A stretch of 64,000 nucleotides of DNA from Lichenicoccus sp964247695 (lineage in GTDB: Bacteria; Pseudomonadota; Alphaproteobacteria; Acetobacterales; Acetobacteraceae), in the NCBI GenBank assembly GCA_964247695.1, contig CAXTVI010000010.1:35492-99491 (forward strand), read 5' to 3'. Shown piece by piece: positions 1 to 8,184 of the stretch. A model generated the notes under the pieces. That model made no database searches, was not told where the DNA came from, and saw nothing but the letters and a program-made list of their open reading frames with translations. Position numbers and translations under genes: made by a program. Position 1 is the first letter of the stretch, and every line of letters starts with the position of its first letter.

Positions 1-2
1 CC

Positions 3-1073
3 CGGCTCGGTGGGGACGAGTTCGCCATCCTGCTTGAGGCCCTGCGGTCGCCCGAGCAGGCGTCCGAGATCGCGCGCCGTGTCATCGACATCGTCTCCGA
101 GCCGATCGTGCTGGACGGAAGGCAGGCCGCCGTCGGTGTCAGCGTCGGCATCACCCTCTGTGCGTGCGAGGATGCCGGCGAGGAGCCGGCGCTGCTGCTC
201 CGGCAGGCGGACGTGGCGCTCTACCAGGCCAAGAGCGAGGGCCAGGGCACCTACCGGTTCTTCCAGGCCGGCATGCATGCGGCCCTGCACCGGCACTACC
301 AGGCGGAGTGCGAGCTGCGCCGGGCGCTGGCGCACGGCGATTTCGAGCTGCATTTCCAGCCGATCGTGGCGCTGGAGCGCAGATGCATCGTCGGTGCCGA
401 GGCGCTGCTGCGCTGGCGGCATCCGGAACGCGGCCTGCTGCCGCCGGCGGAGTTCGTGGCGCTTGCGGAAACCGCCGGCCTCATCGGCGAGATCGGCAAC
501 TGGGCGCTGCGCAGCGGCTGCGCCGAGGCGGCGCGTTGGCCGGGATTGTGCCTGGCCGTCAACCTGTCGCCGATGCAGGTGCGCCAGCCCGGCCTTGTCG
601 AACAGGTGACCACCGTGCTGGCCGCCACCGGCCTGCCGCCGCACCGCCTGGAACTGGAGATCACCGAGGGGCTGCTGCTGCATGACGGGGCCGAGACGCT
701 TTCGACGCTGGCCCGGCTGCGGGCGCTCGGCGTCGGTGTCGTGCTCGATGATTTCGGCACCGGCTATTCCAGCCTGAGCTACCTGCGACGCTTCCCGTTC
801 AGCAAGATCAAGGTCGATCGCAGCTTCGTCGCCAACATGTCGGTCGATGTCGGAGCCACCGCGATTGTCGAGGCGGTGGCGACACTCGGCCAGCGCCTCA
901 ACATGCAGGTGTGCGCCGAGGGCATCGAGACAGAGGCGCAGGCGTCCCTGTTGCGCGCGATGGGCTGCGACGAAGGCCAGGGCTTCCTGTTCGGGCGCGC
1001 CTGCGCCGCGGACGTGTTCGAGGCCCTGCTCGCCGCAAACCTCGATATCGCCGGATGCGGCGCTTCCCGCTAA
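3..1073 (+). CDS. Diguanylate cyclase/phosphodiesterase (GGDEF-EAL), 5' truncated by window edge
   Basis: This is the C-terminal 356 residues of a cyclic-di-GMP turnover protein. The frame is open from the first bases, and residues 1-7 read RLGGDEF, the diguanylate cyclase signature, so the gene begins outside the window. The rest of the GGDEF domain is followed by a complete EAL phosphodiesterase domain: FQPIV, then EALLRW (EAL at nt 399-407), the metal-site stretch LDDFGTGYSS and the KVDRSF loop near 820. Since GGDEF, EAL and DDFGTGYS are all intact, both activities are possible, but the sensor end is unseen. The stop lies 64 bp before a histidine kinase on the same strand, so co-transcription is plausible. 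The domain assignment is firm; the direction of c-di-GMP turnover is not known. Confidence 0.93.
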   Translation, partial: RLGGDEFAILLEALRSPEQASEIARRVIDIVSEPIVLDGRQAAVGVSVGITLCACEDAGEEPALLLRQADVALYQAKSEGQGTYRFFQAGMHAALHRHYQAECELRRALAHGDFELHFQPIVALERRCIVGAEALLRWRHPERGLLPPAEFVALAETAGLIGEIGNWALRSGCAEAARWPGLCLAVNLSPMQVRQPGLVEQVTTVLAATGLPPHRLELEITEGLLLHDGAETLSTLARLRALGVGVVLDDFGTGYSSLSYLRRFPFSKIKVDRSFVANMSVDVGATAIVEAVATLGQRLNMQVCAEGIETEAQASLLRAMGCDEGQGFLFGRACAADVFEALLAANLDIAGCGASR

Positions 1074-1137
1074 CCGGGGGTTGTCTCCTAATCGGAACTG
1101 GCTCCGGCGACTGGACCGAAGTATCATTTCTTAGCAG

Positions 1138-2403
1138 ATGATCGGAATGGCTCTGTCGCAAGGCACCGTTGCGCATGGCGAGGATCGGTCAACCTCGACC
1201 GAGGACGACCTGGCGCTTATCCGGCGGATAGGCTCGGTTCCCTTGATCCTGCGCATCCTGTGCGACACCACCGGGCTTGGCTTCGCGGCATTGGGCCGCG
1301 TTACCGGCTGCACCTGGACGGCGTGCGCGGTGCTCGACCGGATCGGGTTCGGCCTGCCCGTCGGCGGCGAGCTCGATGTCAACACGACGCTCTGCCATGC
1401 GGTCACCGCCTGCGCAGCGCCGATCGTCATCGACCAGGCCAGCCAGGATCCGGCCTGGCGCGACCACCCGACGCCGAAGCTCTACGGGTTCGAGAGCTAC
1501 ATCGCGGTGCCGGTGTTCCGGCGCGACGGCTCGGTGTTCGGCACGATCTGCGGCCTCGACCCGCAGCCCTTCGCGCTCTCCGCGAGCCACGTGCTGCCGA
1601 CCCTGGAGCTGTTCGCGCAATTGCTGACCATGCAGATCGAGGCCGAGGAACGGCTCGACAGCAGCCACTCGGCGCTCGGGCGGGCCACCGAATTCGCCAA
1701 TATGCGCGATCGTTTCGTGGCCGTTCTGGGACACGACCTGCGCAACCCGATCGCCGCGGTAGCGAGCGGGCTCGAGTTGCTGGGGCGGCACTTGGTCGAC
1801 CAGAAGGCGGGCGACCTGAAGGATGGCGACCAGAAGGTCGGCATGATCACCCGGCGGATGAAATCGAGCGTGCGGCGGATGACCGAGCTGGTCGACAACG
1901 TGCTGGATTTCGCGCGCGGCCAGCTCGGCGACGGCATCCCGATCGTCGTCCGCCCATGCGAAGGCCTGGCCGCGGAGCTGTTCCAGGTTGTCGACGAGTT
2001 GCAGAGCATCCATCCGCAGCGCGTCATCGACACCGAGTTCGACCTGCGCGCGCCGGTCGAATGCGACAGCGCGCGCATCGCGCAGATCCTGTCGAACCTG
2101 CTGGCGAACGCGCTGACGCACGGGGATCATGCGACGCCGGTGCGGGTCAGGGCGGCGAGCCACGACGACCGCTTCACCCTCAGCGTCGAGAACGAGGGCG
2201 AGCCGCTCTCCGACGCGGTCAGGGCCGGCCTGTTCCGGCCGTTCAGCCTGTCCGGCAGCGAGAACCGGTCCGCCGGCCTTGGCCTCGGGCTCTACATCGC
2301 ATCCGAGATCGCCCGCTCGCATGGCGGCGTGCTGCGCGTGACTTCGGATGCGCTGGCAACCGTCTTCACGCTGGAAATCCCGGCCAGGGCCGGGTTGCGA
2401 TAG
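1138..2403 (+). CDS. GAF-domain sensor histidine kinase
   Basis: This 421-residue soluble histidine kinase has an N-terminal GAF sensor domain (about residues 20-165) and a HisKA domain with the phospho-acceptor in GHDLRNPIAAV (His199). A HATPase_c domain follows, with the N-box around NLLANALTHG and the G-box GLGLGLYIASEI. No transmembrane segment is visible, so it should sense a cytoplasmic ligand or redox/light signal through GAF. No response regulator sits beside it. The nearest upstream gene is the GGDEF-EAL protein 64 bp away, so it may act in a second-messenger circuit. The start was chosen as the first ATG after the preceding stop. The 3' end meets the permease gene tail to tail with a gap of only 7 bp. 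Confidence 0.92.
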   Translation: MIGMALSQGTVAHGEDRSTSTEDDLALIRRIGSVPLILRILCDTTGLGFAALGRVTGCTWTACAVLDRIGFGLPVGGELDVNTTLCHAVTACAAPIVIDQASQDPAWRDHPTPKLYGFESYIAVPVFRRDGSVFGTICGLDPQPFALSASHVLPTLELFAQLLTMQIEAEERLDSSHSALGRATEFANMRDRFVAVLGHDLRNPIAAVASGLELLGRHLVDQKAGDLKDGDQKVGMITRRMKSSVRRMTELVDNVLDFARGQLGDGIPIVVRPCEGLAAELFQVVDELQSIHPQRVIDTEFDLRAPVECDSARIAQILSNLLANALTHGDHATPVRVRAASHDDRFTLSVENEGEPLSDAVRAGLFRPFSLSGSENRSAGLGLGLYIASEIARSHGGVLRVTSDALATVFTLEIPARAGLR

Positions 2404-2410
2404 CTCGTCT

Positions 2411-3730
2411 TCAGCCGGCGGCCCCGGCATGTACGAACTTGAACACGAACAGGGCGGCGATGATCCAGGCGACCGGCTTCACCTCGGCAGCCCGCCCGGT
2501 CAGCAGCTTGAGAGCGGCATAGGTGATGAAGCCGAACGAGATGCCGTTCGAGATCGAATAGGTGAACGGCATCAGCAGCGCGGTGACGATTGCGGGGATG
2601 ATCTCGGTGACGTCGTCCCAGTCCAGCGCCGCCAGCTCGCGCAGCATCAGGCAGGCGACGTAGAACAGGGCGGGCGCTGTGGCATAGGGTGGCACCGATC
2701 CGGCCAGCGGTGACAGGAACAGGCAGGCCAGGAACAGCACCGCCACGGTCGCGGCCACGAGGCCTGTGCGGCCGCCCGCCTCGACGCCGGCGGCGCTCTC
2801 GAGATAGGCGGTGGTGCTCGAGGTGCCGAGCAGGGAGCCCAGGAAGATCGCGCTGCTGTCGGCGAGCAGCGCGCGGTTGAAGCGCTCGGTCCGCGGGTTC
2901 CCGCGTTCGACCTGCCGGCTGTCCAGCAGCCCGGCGCGGTGCGCGATGCCCATCAGGGTGCCGGTGGCATCGAACAGCTCCACCAGGAAGAACACCAGCA
3001 CGACATTGAGCAGGCCCTTGCTCAGCGCCCCGCGCACGTCCAGCGCCAGGAAGGTCGGCGCGATCGAGGGCGGCAGCGACACCAGGCCTGCGAACTTGTT
3101 GCCGGCAACGAGGAAACTCGCGACGGTCACCAGCAGGATGCCGATCAGCAGGGCGCCGCGCACGCGCCGGGCGGACAGCGCCGCCACGATGATGAAGCCC
3201 ACGATCGCCAGCATCGTACCCGGGCGGTGCAGGTCGCCCAGCGTCACCGAGGTGGCCGGGCTGGAGACCACGATGCCGGCGTTGCGCAGCGCGATCATCG
3301 CCAGGAACAGGCCGATGCCCACCGTGATCGCGATGCGCAGAGAGGCGGGAATGCCTTCAACGATGACGCTGCGCAGCCGCAGCAGGGTGATCAGCAGGAA
3401 CAGCACGCCGGAGATGAACACCGCGCCCAGCGCCTCCTGCCAGCGATAGCCCATGCCGAGCACCACGACGTAGGCGAAGTAGGCGTTCAGGCCCATGCCC
3501 GGCGCCAGCGCGATCGGGTAGTTCGCGTGCAGCGCCATCACCAGCGAGCCGATCGCGGCCACCAGGCAGGTGGCGACGAACACCGCGCCCTTCGGCATGC
3601 CCGCGTCCCCGAGGATGCTCGGGTTGATGAACATGATGTAGGCCATGGTGAGGAAGGTGGTGAGCCCCGCCAGCACCTCGGTGCGCGGCGTGGTGCCGTG
3701 CGCCTTGAGCGAGAACAGCCGTTCGAGCAT
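2411..3730 (-). CDS. NCS2/AzgA-type purine permease
   Basis: This 439-residue integral membrane protein has many hydrophobic segments. Its N-terminal signature is that of the AzgA/PbuG branch of nucleobase:cation symporters: GLTTFLTMAYIMFINP, ALAPGMGLNAYFAY, and later LFDATGTLMG. These proteins import adenine, guanine or hypoxanthine across the inner membrane. The start ATG is preceded by GGGAGG about 8 nt upstream. The gene is divergent from guaB across 147 bp that carries two copies of a 12-13 bp palindrome-like motif, which fits joint control of purine uptake and guanine-nucleotide synthesis. The exact purine preference cannot be read from the sequence. Confidence 0.92.
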   Translation of the reverse strand: MLERLFSLKAHGTTPRTEVLAGLTTFLTMAYIMFINPSILGDAGMPKGAVFVATCLVAAIGSLVMALHANYPIALAPGMGLNAYFAYVVVLGMGYRWQEALGAVFISGVLFLLITLLRLRSVIVEGIPASLRIAITVGIGLFLAMIALRNAGIVVSSPATSVTLGDLHRPGTMLAIVGFIIVAALSARRVRGALLIGILLVTVASFLVAGNKFAGLVSLPPSIAPTFLALDVRGALSKGLLNVVLVFFLVELFDATGTLMGIAHRAGLLDSRQVERGNPRTERFNRALLADSSAIFLGSLLGTSSTTAYLESAAGVEAGGRTGLVAATVAVLFLACLFLSPLAGSVPPYATAPALFYVACLMLRELAALDWDDVTEIIPAIVTALLMPFTYSISNGISFGFITYAALKLLTGRAAEVKPVAWIIAALFVFKFVHAGAAG

Positions 3731-3755
3731 CTGGGTCGCCTCCCATGCAGTCGGC

Positions 3756-3845
3756 GCAAGCTTGCATGCCGCAGCGCGGAAAGGTAAGGGGAGCCGCCAA
3801 GGGCCGATTGCCTGCGGCAGGCTGGGGCCACATGCCTGCGGCAGG
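3756..3845. promoter_or_regulatory. Divergent purine-gene control region with paired palindromic motifs
   Basis: The 147-bp region between the permease and guaB contains a perfect 10-bp palindrome (3756-3765, GCAAGCTTGC). It also contains two copies of GCCTGCGGCAGG (3810-3821 and 3834-3845), start-to-start distance 24 bp. Each copy is a near-perfect inverted repeat (CCTGC/GCAGG). Spacing of roughly two helical turns places both copies on the same DNA face, as expected for a dimeric repressor. That this is a shared operator is an inference; no known purine-regulator consensus was recognised. Confidence 0.4.
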
Positions 3846-3877
3846 TCGGGTTCGTCCCCTGTCAGGAGAGCCCCGCC

Positions 3878-5389
3878 ATGTCAGCGCCATTCCACACGGC
3901 AGCATCCTCTTCGAACTCGTCAATCCAGGACCGCATACGCGAGGCGCTCGCCTTCGATGACGTGCTGGTGGTGCCCGGCTACTCGCAGGTGCTGCCGACC
4001 GCCACCGACACCCGCACCCGGCTCACGCGGCGCATCGCGCTCAACATCCCGCTGGTCAGCTCGGCGATGGACACCGTCACCGAGGACGGCATGGCGATCG
4101 CGATGGCCCAGCAGGGCGGCCTCGGGGTCATCCACAAGAATCTCGACATCGCCGAGCAGGCGCTGCAGGTCCGGCGCGTCAAGCGCTACGAGAGCGGCAT
4201 GGTGGTGAACCCGGTCACGGTGTTCCCGGACCAGACGCTGGCCGAGGTGCATGCGATCATGTCCCGCAACCGCATCAGCGGGCTGCCGGTGATCGAGCGC
4301 TCGGACCAGAAGCTGGTCGGCATCCTGACCAATCGCGACATGCGCTTCGAGACCGATCCGGAACGCCGGGTCTACGAGCTGATGACCCGCGACAACCTGG
4401 TCACCGTCACCGACGGCGCCGACCCGGAGGAGGCGCGGCACCTGCTGCACAAGCACCGGCTGGAGAAGCTGCTGGTGGTGGACCGCCAGGGGCGCTGCAC
4501 CGGCATCATCACGGTCAAGGACATGGACAAGGCGGTGGCCTACCCGCTCGCCAACAAGGACGAGATGGGCCGGCTGCGCTGCGGGGCCGCGACCGGGGTC
4601 GGCGAGGACGGTTACCTGCGCGCGAAGGCGCTGATCGAGGCCGGGGTGGACGTGATCGTGGTGGATACCGCGCATGGCCATTCCTCCGGTGTGCTCGCCG
4701 CCATCGGCCGCATCAAGGCGGCGTCGAACGACGTGCAGCTGGTGGCCGGCAACGTCGCCACCCCGGAAGGCGCGCGCGCGCTGATCGAGGCGGGTGCGGA
4801 CAGCGTCAAGATCGGCATCGGCCCGGGCTCGATCTGCACCACGCGGGTGGTGGCCGGCGTCGGGGTGCCGCAGTTCAGCGCGGTGATGGAGACCGCCGCG
4901 GCCTGCCACGAGCACGACGTGCCGGCGATCGCCGATGGCGGCATCCGCACCTCCGGCGACCTGGTCAAGGCGATCGCGGCTGGCGCCGACGTGGTGATGG
5001 TGGGCAGCCTGCTCGCCGGCACCGAGGAGGCGCCCGGCGAGGTGTTCCTCTACCAGGGCCGGTCGTACAAATCCTATCGCGGCATGGGCAGCCTGGGCGC
5101 CATGGCGCGCGGCTCGGCCGATCGCTACTTCCAGCAGGAGATCAAGGACACGCTCAAGATGGTCCCCGAGGGGATCGAGGGGCGTGTCGCCTTCAAGGGT
5201 GGCATGGCCGCCGTAGTGCACCAGCTCGTCGGCGGCCTGCGAGCAGGCATGGGCTATACCGGCAGCGAGGACATCGCGGCCCTGCAGACCGGGGCAGTGT
5301 TCCGGCGCATCACCGGCGCCGGCCTGCGCGAAAGCCACGTGCATGACGTGGCGATCACCCGGGAGGCGCCGAACTATCGCCAGGACTAG
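3878..5389 (+). CDS. guaB: Inosine-5'-monophosphate dehydrogenase
   Basis: The enzyme oxidises IMP to XMP with NAD+, the committed step of GMP synthesis. The 503-residue product has the (beta/alpha)8 barrel with the catalytic loop GPGSICTTR (Cys320). A pair of CBS modules is inserted at about residues 105-225 (VVNPVTVFPDQTL..., ELMTRDNLVTV...). The phosphate-binding segments IADGGIRTSGD and MVGSLLAGT follow, then the flap region around YRGMGSLGAM. The length is close to bacterial GuaB. AGGAG lies upstream of the chosen ATG. A short Ser/Thr-rich N-terminal tail (residues 1-17) precedes the conserved LAFDDVLVVPG. The gene is divergent from the purine permease, and an RNA methyltransferase follows 35 bp downstream. 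Confidence 0.97.
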   Translation: MSAPFHTAASSSNSSIQDRIREALAFDDVLVVPGYSQVLPTATDTRTRLTRRIALNIPLVSSAMDTVTEDGMAIAMAQQGGLGVIHKNLDIAEQALQVRRVKRYESGMVVNPVTVFPDQTLAEVHAIMSRNRISGLPVIERSDQKLVGILTNRDMRFETDPERRVYELMTRDNLVTVTDGADPEEARHLLHKHRLEKLLVVDRQGRCTGIITVKDMDKAVAYPLANKDEMGRLRCGAATGVGEDGYLRAKALIEAGVDVIVVDTAHGHSSGVLAAIGRIKAASNDVQLVAGNVATPEGARALIEAGADSVKIGIGPGSICTTRVVAGVGVPQFSAVMETAAACHEHDVPAIADGGIRTSGDLVKAIAAGADVVMVGSLLAGTEEAPGEVFLYQGRSYKSYRGMGSLGAMARGSADRYFQQEIKDTLKMVPEGIEGRVAFKGGMAAVVHQLVGGLRAGMGYTGSEDIAALQTGAVFRRITGAGLRESHVHDVAITREAPNYRQD

Positions 5390-5424
5390 GCCCAGGTTGA
5401 ACCCCAGATGACTCCGCCTGCCAA

Positions 5425-6690
5425 ATGACTCCGTCTGCAAGGCTCGCCGCCACCATCGACCTGCTGTCCGCGATCGAGGCGGCGCCGCGACGCCCGGCGG
5501 ATGCGGTTGCCAACAGCTTCTTCCGGGAGCGGCGCTATATCGGCGGCGGCGACCGCCGCGACGTCTCCGACCAGGTCTGGTTCGCGCTCCGGCACTGGCG
5601 CCGGCTGGATTGGTGGCTGCGGCGGGGCGAAGGGCAGGCGACGGCGCGGCTGGCTCCCGCCGCCGCGGCGATCCTGGGGGGCCGCCCGGTCGAGAGCCTG
5701 CAGCGCGCCTATTCCGGTGGCCGCTATGCGCCGGACACGCTGGAGCCGGCCGAGCTGCGCGTGCTGCGCGCCCTCGAAGGCCATACGATCGAGCATCCGG
5801 ACATGCCGGATGCGGTGCGCCACGAGGTGCCGGACTGGCTGCTGCCGCTGCTGGCAGAGCGCTTCGGGCCGGAGCTCGAGGCCGAACTGGCGGCGATGAC
5901 CGGGCAGGCGCCGCTGGACCTGCGCGTGAACCTGCTGAAGGGAACCCGCGAGCATGCGGCGGCCGCCCTGGCCGAGGCGGGCATCGAAACCGAGCCGATG
6001 ACGCTGTCGCCCTGGGGGCTGCGGGCGCGCGGCCGCCAGAATGTCACCGTCACCACCGCCTTTCGCGACGGGCTGGTCGAGATCCAGGACGAGGGCAGCC
6101 AGCTCGTGGTGGCGGCGCTGCAGGCCGGGCCGGAGATGCGCGTGGCGGATTACTGCGCCGGCGCTGGCGGCAAGACGCTGGCGATCGCGATGAGCATGGG
6201 CAACCGAGGCCATGTCGTGGCCTGCGACGTGTCGGAGCCGCGCCTGGATGGCGCGGTGCGCCGGCTGCGCCGGGCCGGGGTGCATAATGTCGAGCGGCAC
6301 CTGCTGGTGGCAGGCGACAAGTGGGCCAAGCGGCGGGCGGCGAGCTTCGACCGCGTGCTGGTCGATGCGCCCTGCACCGGCACCGGCACCTGGCGGCGCA
6401 ACCCGGACGCCCGGCTGCGGCTGCGGCCGCGCGACCTCGAGGAGCTGGTGGAGAAGCAGGCGACCATCCTGCGCGATGCAGCCCGCCTGCTGCGTCCGGG
6501 CGGCCGGCTGGTCTATGCGACCTGCTCAATGCTGCCCCAGGAGAACGAGGCGCAGGTCGCCCGCTTCATGGCCGCGCATCCGGGCTTCGCCCAGGTGCCG
6601 GCGCTGGAGGGCCGCATGGTCATCAGCCTGACGCCGCGCCGGGACGGCACCGACGGCTTCTTCGCGGCGGCTCTCGCTCGCGCCGGCTAG
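5425..6690 (+). CDS. RsmB/NOP-family RNA (cytosine-5) methyltransferase
   Basis: The 421-residue protein has an N-terminal NusB-like/RsmB-type region and a C-terminal Rossmann methyltransferase. SAM motif I is DYCAGAGGKTL. The two cysteines of m5C methyltransferases are present: the catalytic one in YATCSMLPQENE and the release one in VDAPCTGTGTWRRNP. It should methylate a cytosine in 16S rRNA or another RNA using S-adenosylmethionine. The orthologous target (C967, as for RsmB) is assumed from family only. It follows guaB by 35 bp. Just upstream of the chosen ATG, a near-duplicate of the start region (ATGACTCCGCCTGC, 5408) lies 17 bp away, out of frame. Confidence 0.9.
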   Translation: MTPSARLAATIDLLSAIEAAPRRPADAVANSFFRERRYIGGGDRRDVSDQVWFALRHWRRLDWWLRRGEGQATARLAPAAAAILGGRPVESLQRAYSGGRYAPDTLEPAELRVLRALEGHTIEHPDMPDAVRHEVPDWLLPLLAERFGPELEAELAAMTGQAPLDLRVNLLKGTREHAAAALAEAGIETEPMTLSPWGLRARGRQNVTVTTAFRDGLVEIQDEGSQLVVAALQAGPEMRVADYCAGAGGKTLAIAMSMGNRGHVVACDVSEPRLDGAVRRLRRAGVHNVERHLLVAGDKWAKRRAASFDRVLVDAPCTGTGTWRRNPDARLRLRPRDLEELVEKQATILRDAARLLRPGGRLVYATCSMLPQENEAQVARFMAAHPGFAQVPALEGRMVISLTPRRDGTDGFFAAALARAG

Positions 6691-6770
6691 AGCAGCATGA
6701 CGCCGCCTGGAGTCGCTGCACGATGCCAAGCAGCTCATAAGGCTGCTCTATTCACCACGAGGCAGAGCAT
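6689..6770. repeat. Dispersed intergenic repeat, copy 1
   Basis: This element of about 82 bp lies directly after the methyltransferase gene, and its left arm overlaps the stop codon. It is bounded by a perfect 8-bp inverted repeat, AGAGCAGC (6689-6696) and GCTGCTCT (6742-6749), with CGATGCCAAGC between the arms and GGCAGAGCAT just outside. The same order of blocks at the same spacing recurs at 39792-39873 after the GH16 gene. Two copies in unrelated gene contexts point to a mobile or RNA-structured intergenic repeat family, although copy number in the genome cannot be judged here. Confidence 0.6.
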
Positions 6771-6855
6771 TAAGCTCTCATATGCCCTAAGGCACACGAA
6801 TTCGTTACGGGATAGCTGCAATGCCCTTCGTTGCGGCGGCGGCGGAGCAGCTATC

Positions 6856-7395
6856 ATGCGGAACGCCCAGCCGACGGCACAGCCGTACGGGTCGGGGCGC
6901 CAGGCCGGAGGCGCTCCCATGCTGAGCAGGGACGATGGTTTCTTGCAGGGTATTGGCGCAGTGCCGCCCCGGATCATGCTGGCGGGCCGCTTCGCCCGTC
7001 CTGGCTGCCTGGACCGGAGCCTGATCGAGGCGCTGATCGGCGAGGAACACGATGTCCTGCCGGAGCCAGCCGGCCTGTCGGCGTCGCGGGCGTCCGACGG
7101 CGCCGACCTGGTCGTGGTGGATTTGTCGGGATCGGTGGCTTCGGTGCTGGCGCTGGTGGCACAGTTGCGGGCCGTCGATGATCCGCAGGTGCCACTGCTT
7201 GGCGTGATGCCGAGCGGGATCGACGCCCGCAGCGAAAGCTATCTCGCCGCCGTGGTCGACGAGACCGTCTCGCACGCGCAGATGGTCGAGCGTCTGCTCT
7301 CGGCGGTTCGCCGGGCGACGCGCGATTGCGGCTGGCCCGCCGATGACGAGGCGGCGACCTGGCGCGGCGACCGGCCGGCCGCCACACGGCACTGA
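6856..7395 (+). CDS. Receiver-like protein of unknown function
   Basis: The predicted 179-residue protein is not recognised beyond a response-regulator-like core. About residues 35-160 show alternating beta strands and helices: PRIMLAGRF, then DLVVVDLSGS where a receiver aspartate would sit, then VPLLGVMPSGIDAR and a final amphipathic helix MVERLLSAVRRATR. The acidic pair near the first strand and the usual KP motif near the last strand are missing, so it resembles an atypical or pseudo-receiver with no output domain. The ATG at 6856 was chosen because GGAG lies 8-11 nt upstream; a longer frame begins at 6697 but would run through the repeat element. It ends 24 bp from the convergent L,D-transpeptidase gene. 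Confidence 0.65.
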   Translation: MRNAQPTAQPYGSGRQAGGAPMLSRDDGFLQGIGAVPPRIMLAGRFARPGCLDRSLIEALIGEEHDVLPEPAGLSASRASDGADLVVVDLSGSVASVLALVAQLRAVDDPQVPLLGVMPSGIDARSESYLAAVVDETVSHAQMVERLLSAVRRATRDCGWPADDEAATWRGDRPAATRH

Positions 7396-7419
7396 TCCGG
7401 CCCACTCCGCCCAACGCGG

Positions 7420-7932
7420 CTATTCGGGGGGGACCTCGATCGCCTCCAGTCCGGCCTGCAGCAGCCAGCGCAGGTCGGGCATCGCGACCGCCACGCAGCC
7501 CGCGGTCGGCGCCTCGTCGGCGCGCGCCAAATGCAGGAAGATCGCCGAGCCCAGGCCGCGCTGCACCGGATCGTCGTTGTAGGCAAGCACCGCCATCAGG
7601 TCGTAGAGCGCGTCGTGGCGCCAAAGGCGCTCGTGCCGCCCGTCATGCGGCAGCCGTACCGCGCGGTTGTAGTCCCGGTTGGTGACGTCGTCGCACCAGC
7701 CATCGTCGGGCGCGATCGGCTCGCGCGGCAGGCGTGTGTCGGGCGGTGCGCCGAGGCGGTCGGCCCGGTACAGCACCCGGCGCAGACGGTGCAGCCCGGA
7801 CGGCGTGGCCTCGTCGCCTTCCCGCTTGTGCAGGCTGATCCCGCCGGCCCCCAGCACGCAACGCACCCGGCGCGGCCCGAACGTCAACTCGCCGATGCTG
7901 CGTCCGAGCATCCGGATGCTGCCTGTCTGCAT
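7420..7932 (-). CDS. L,D-transpeptidase family protein (YkuD-like)
   Basis: The 170-residue protein matches the short L,D-transpeptidase family. The catalytic segment has GSAIFLHLAR (His) followed after ten residues by APTAGCVAVAM, with Cys as the presumed nucleophile in the T-x-G-C form used by this subgroup. Upstream elements EGDEATPSG and NRDYNRAV also fit. Such enzymes form or remodel 3-3 peptidoglycan cross-links or attach proteins to peptidoglycan. No classical signal peptide is evident at the chosen start, which is common for this subgroup but leaves location uncertain. It converges with the receiver-like gene and lies about 250 bp from the oppositely oriented response regulator gene. 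Confidence 0.85.
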   Translation of the reverse strand: MQTGSIRMLGRSIGELTFGPRRVRCVLGAGGISLHKREGDEATPSGLHRLRRVLYRADRLGAPPDTRLPREPIAPDDGWCDDVTNRDYNRAVRLPHDGRHERLWRHDALYDLMAVLAYNDDPVQRGLGSAIFLHLARADEAPTAGCVAVAMPDLRWLLQAGLEAIEVPPE

Positions 7933-8184
7933 TTACCCGTTTCCCATCGGCGGAACGAAATCCGTATTGAGTCGTCTAGGTGCGGGACGAGGGCCTTGCA
8001 GCGTGCCACATCATCACGACATTGTGTGTGGGCGAACAAGGATGCCGTCGAAGTCACAGTCACCGCGTTGTGAGCCGCAACGGAAACACCGGGACGTCCG
8101 GATGCAGCCGGGACAAGCCCGGCCTGCGGTTTCCTGGCTCTGACAAACATGTGCCCGGTTCGGGTCGATGGGAAAGAGGTTTCG

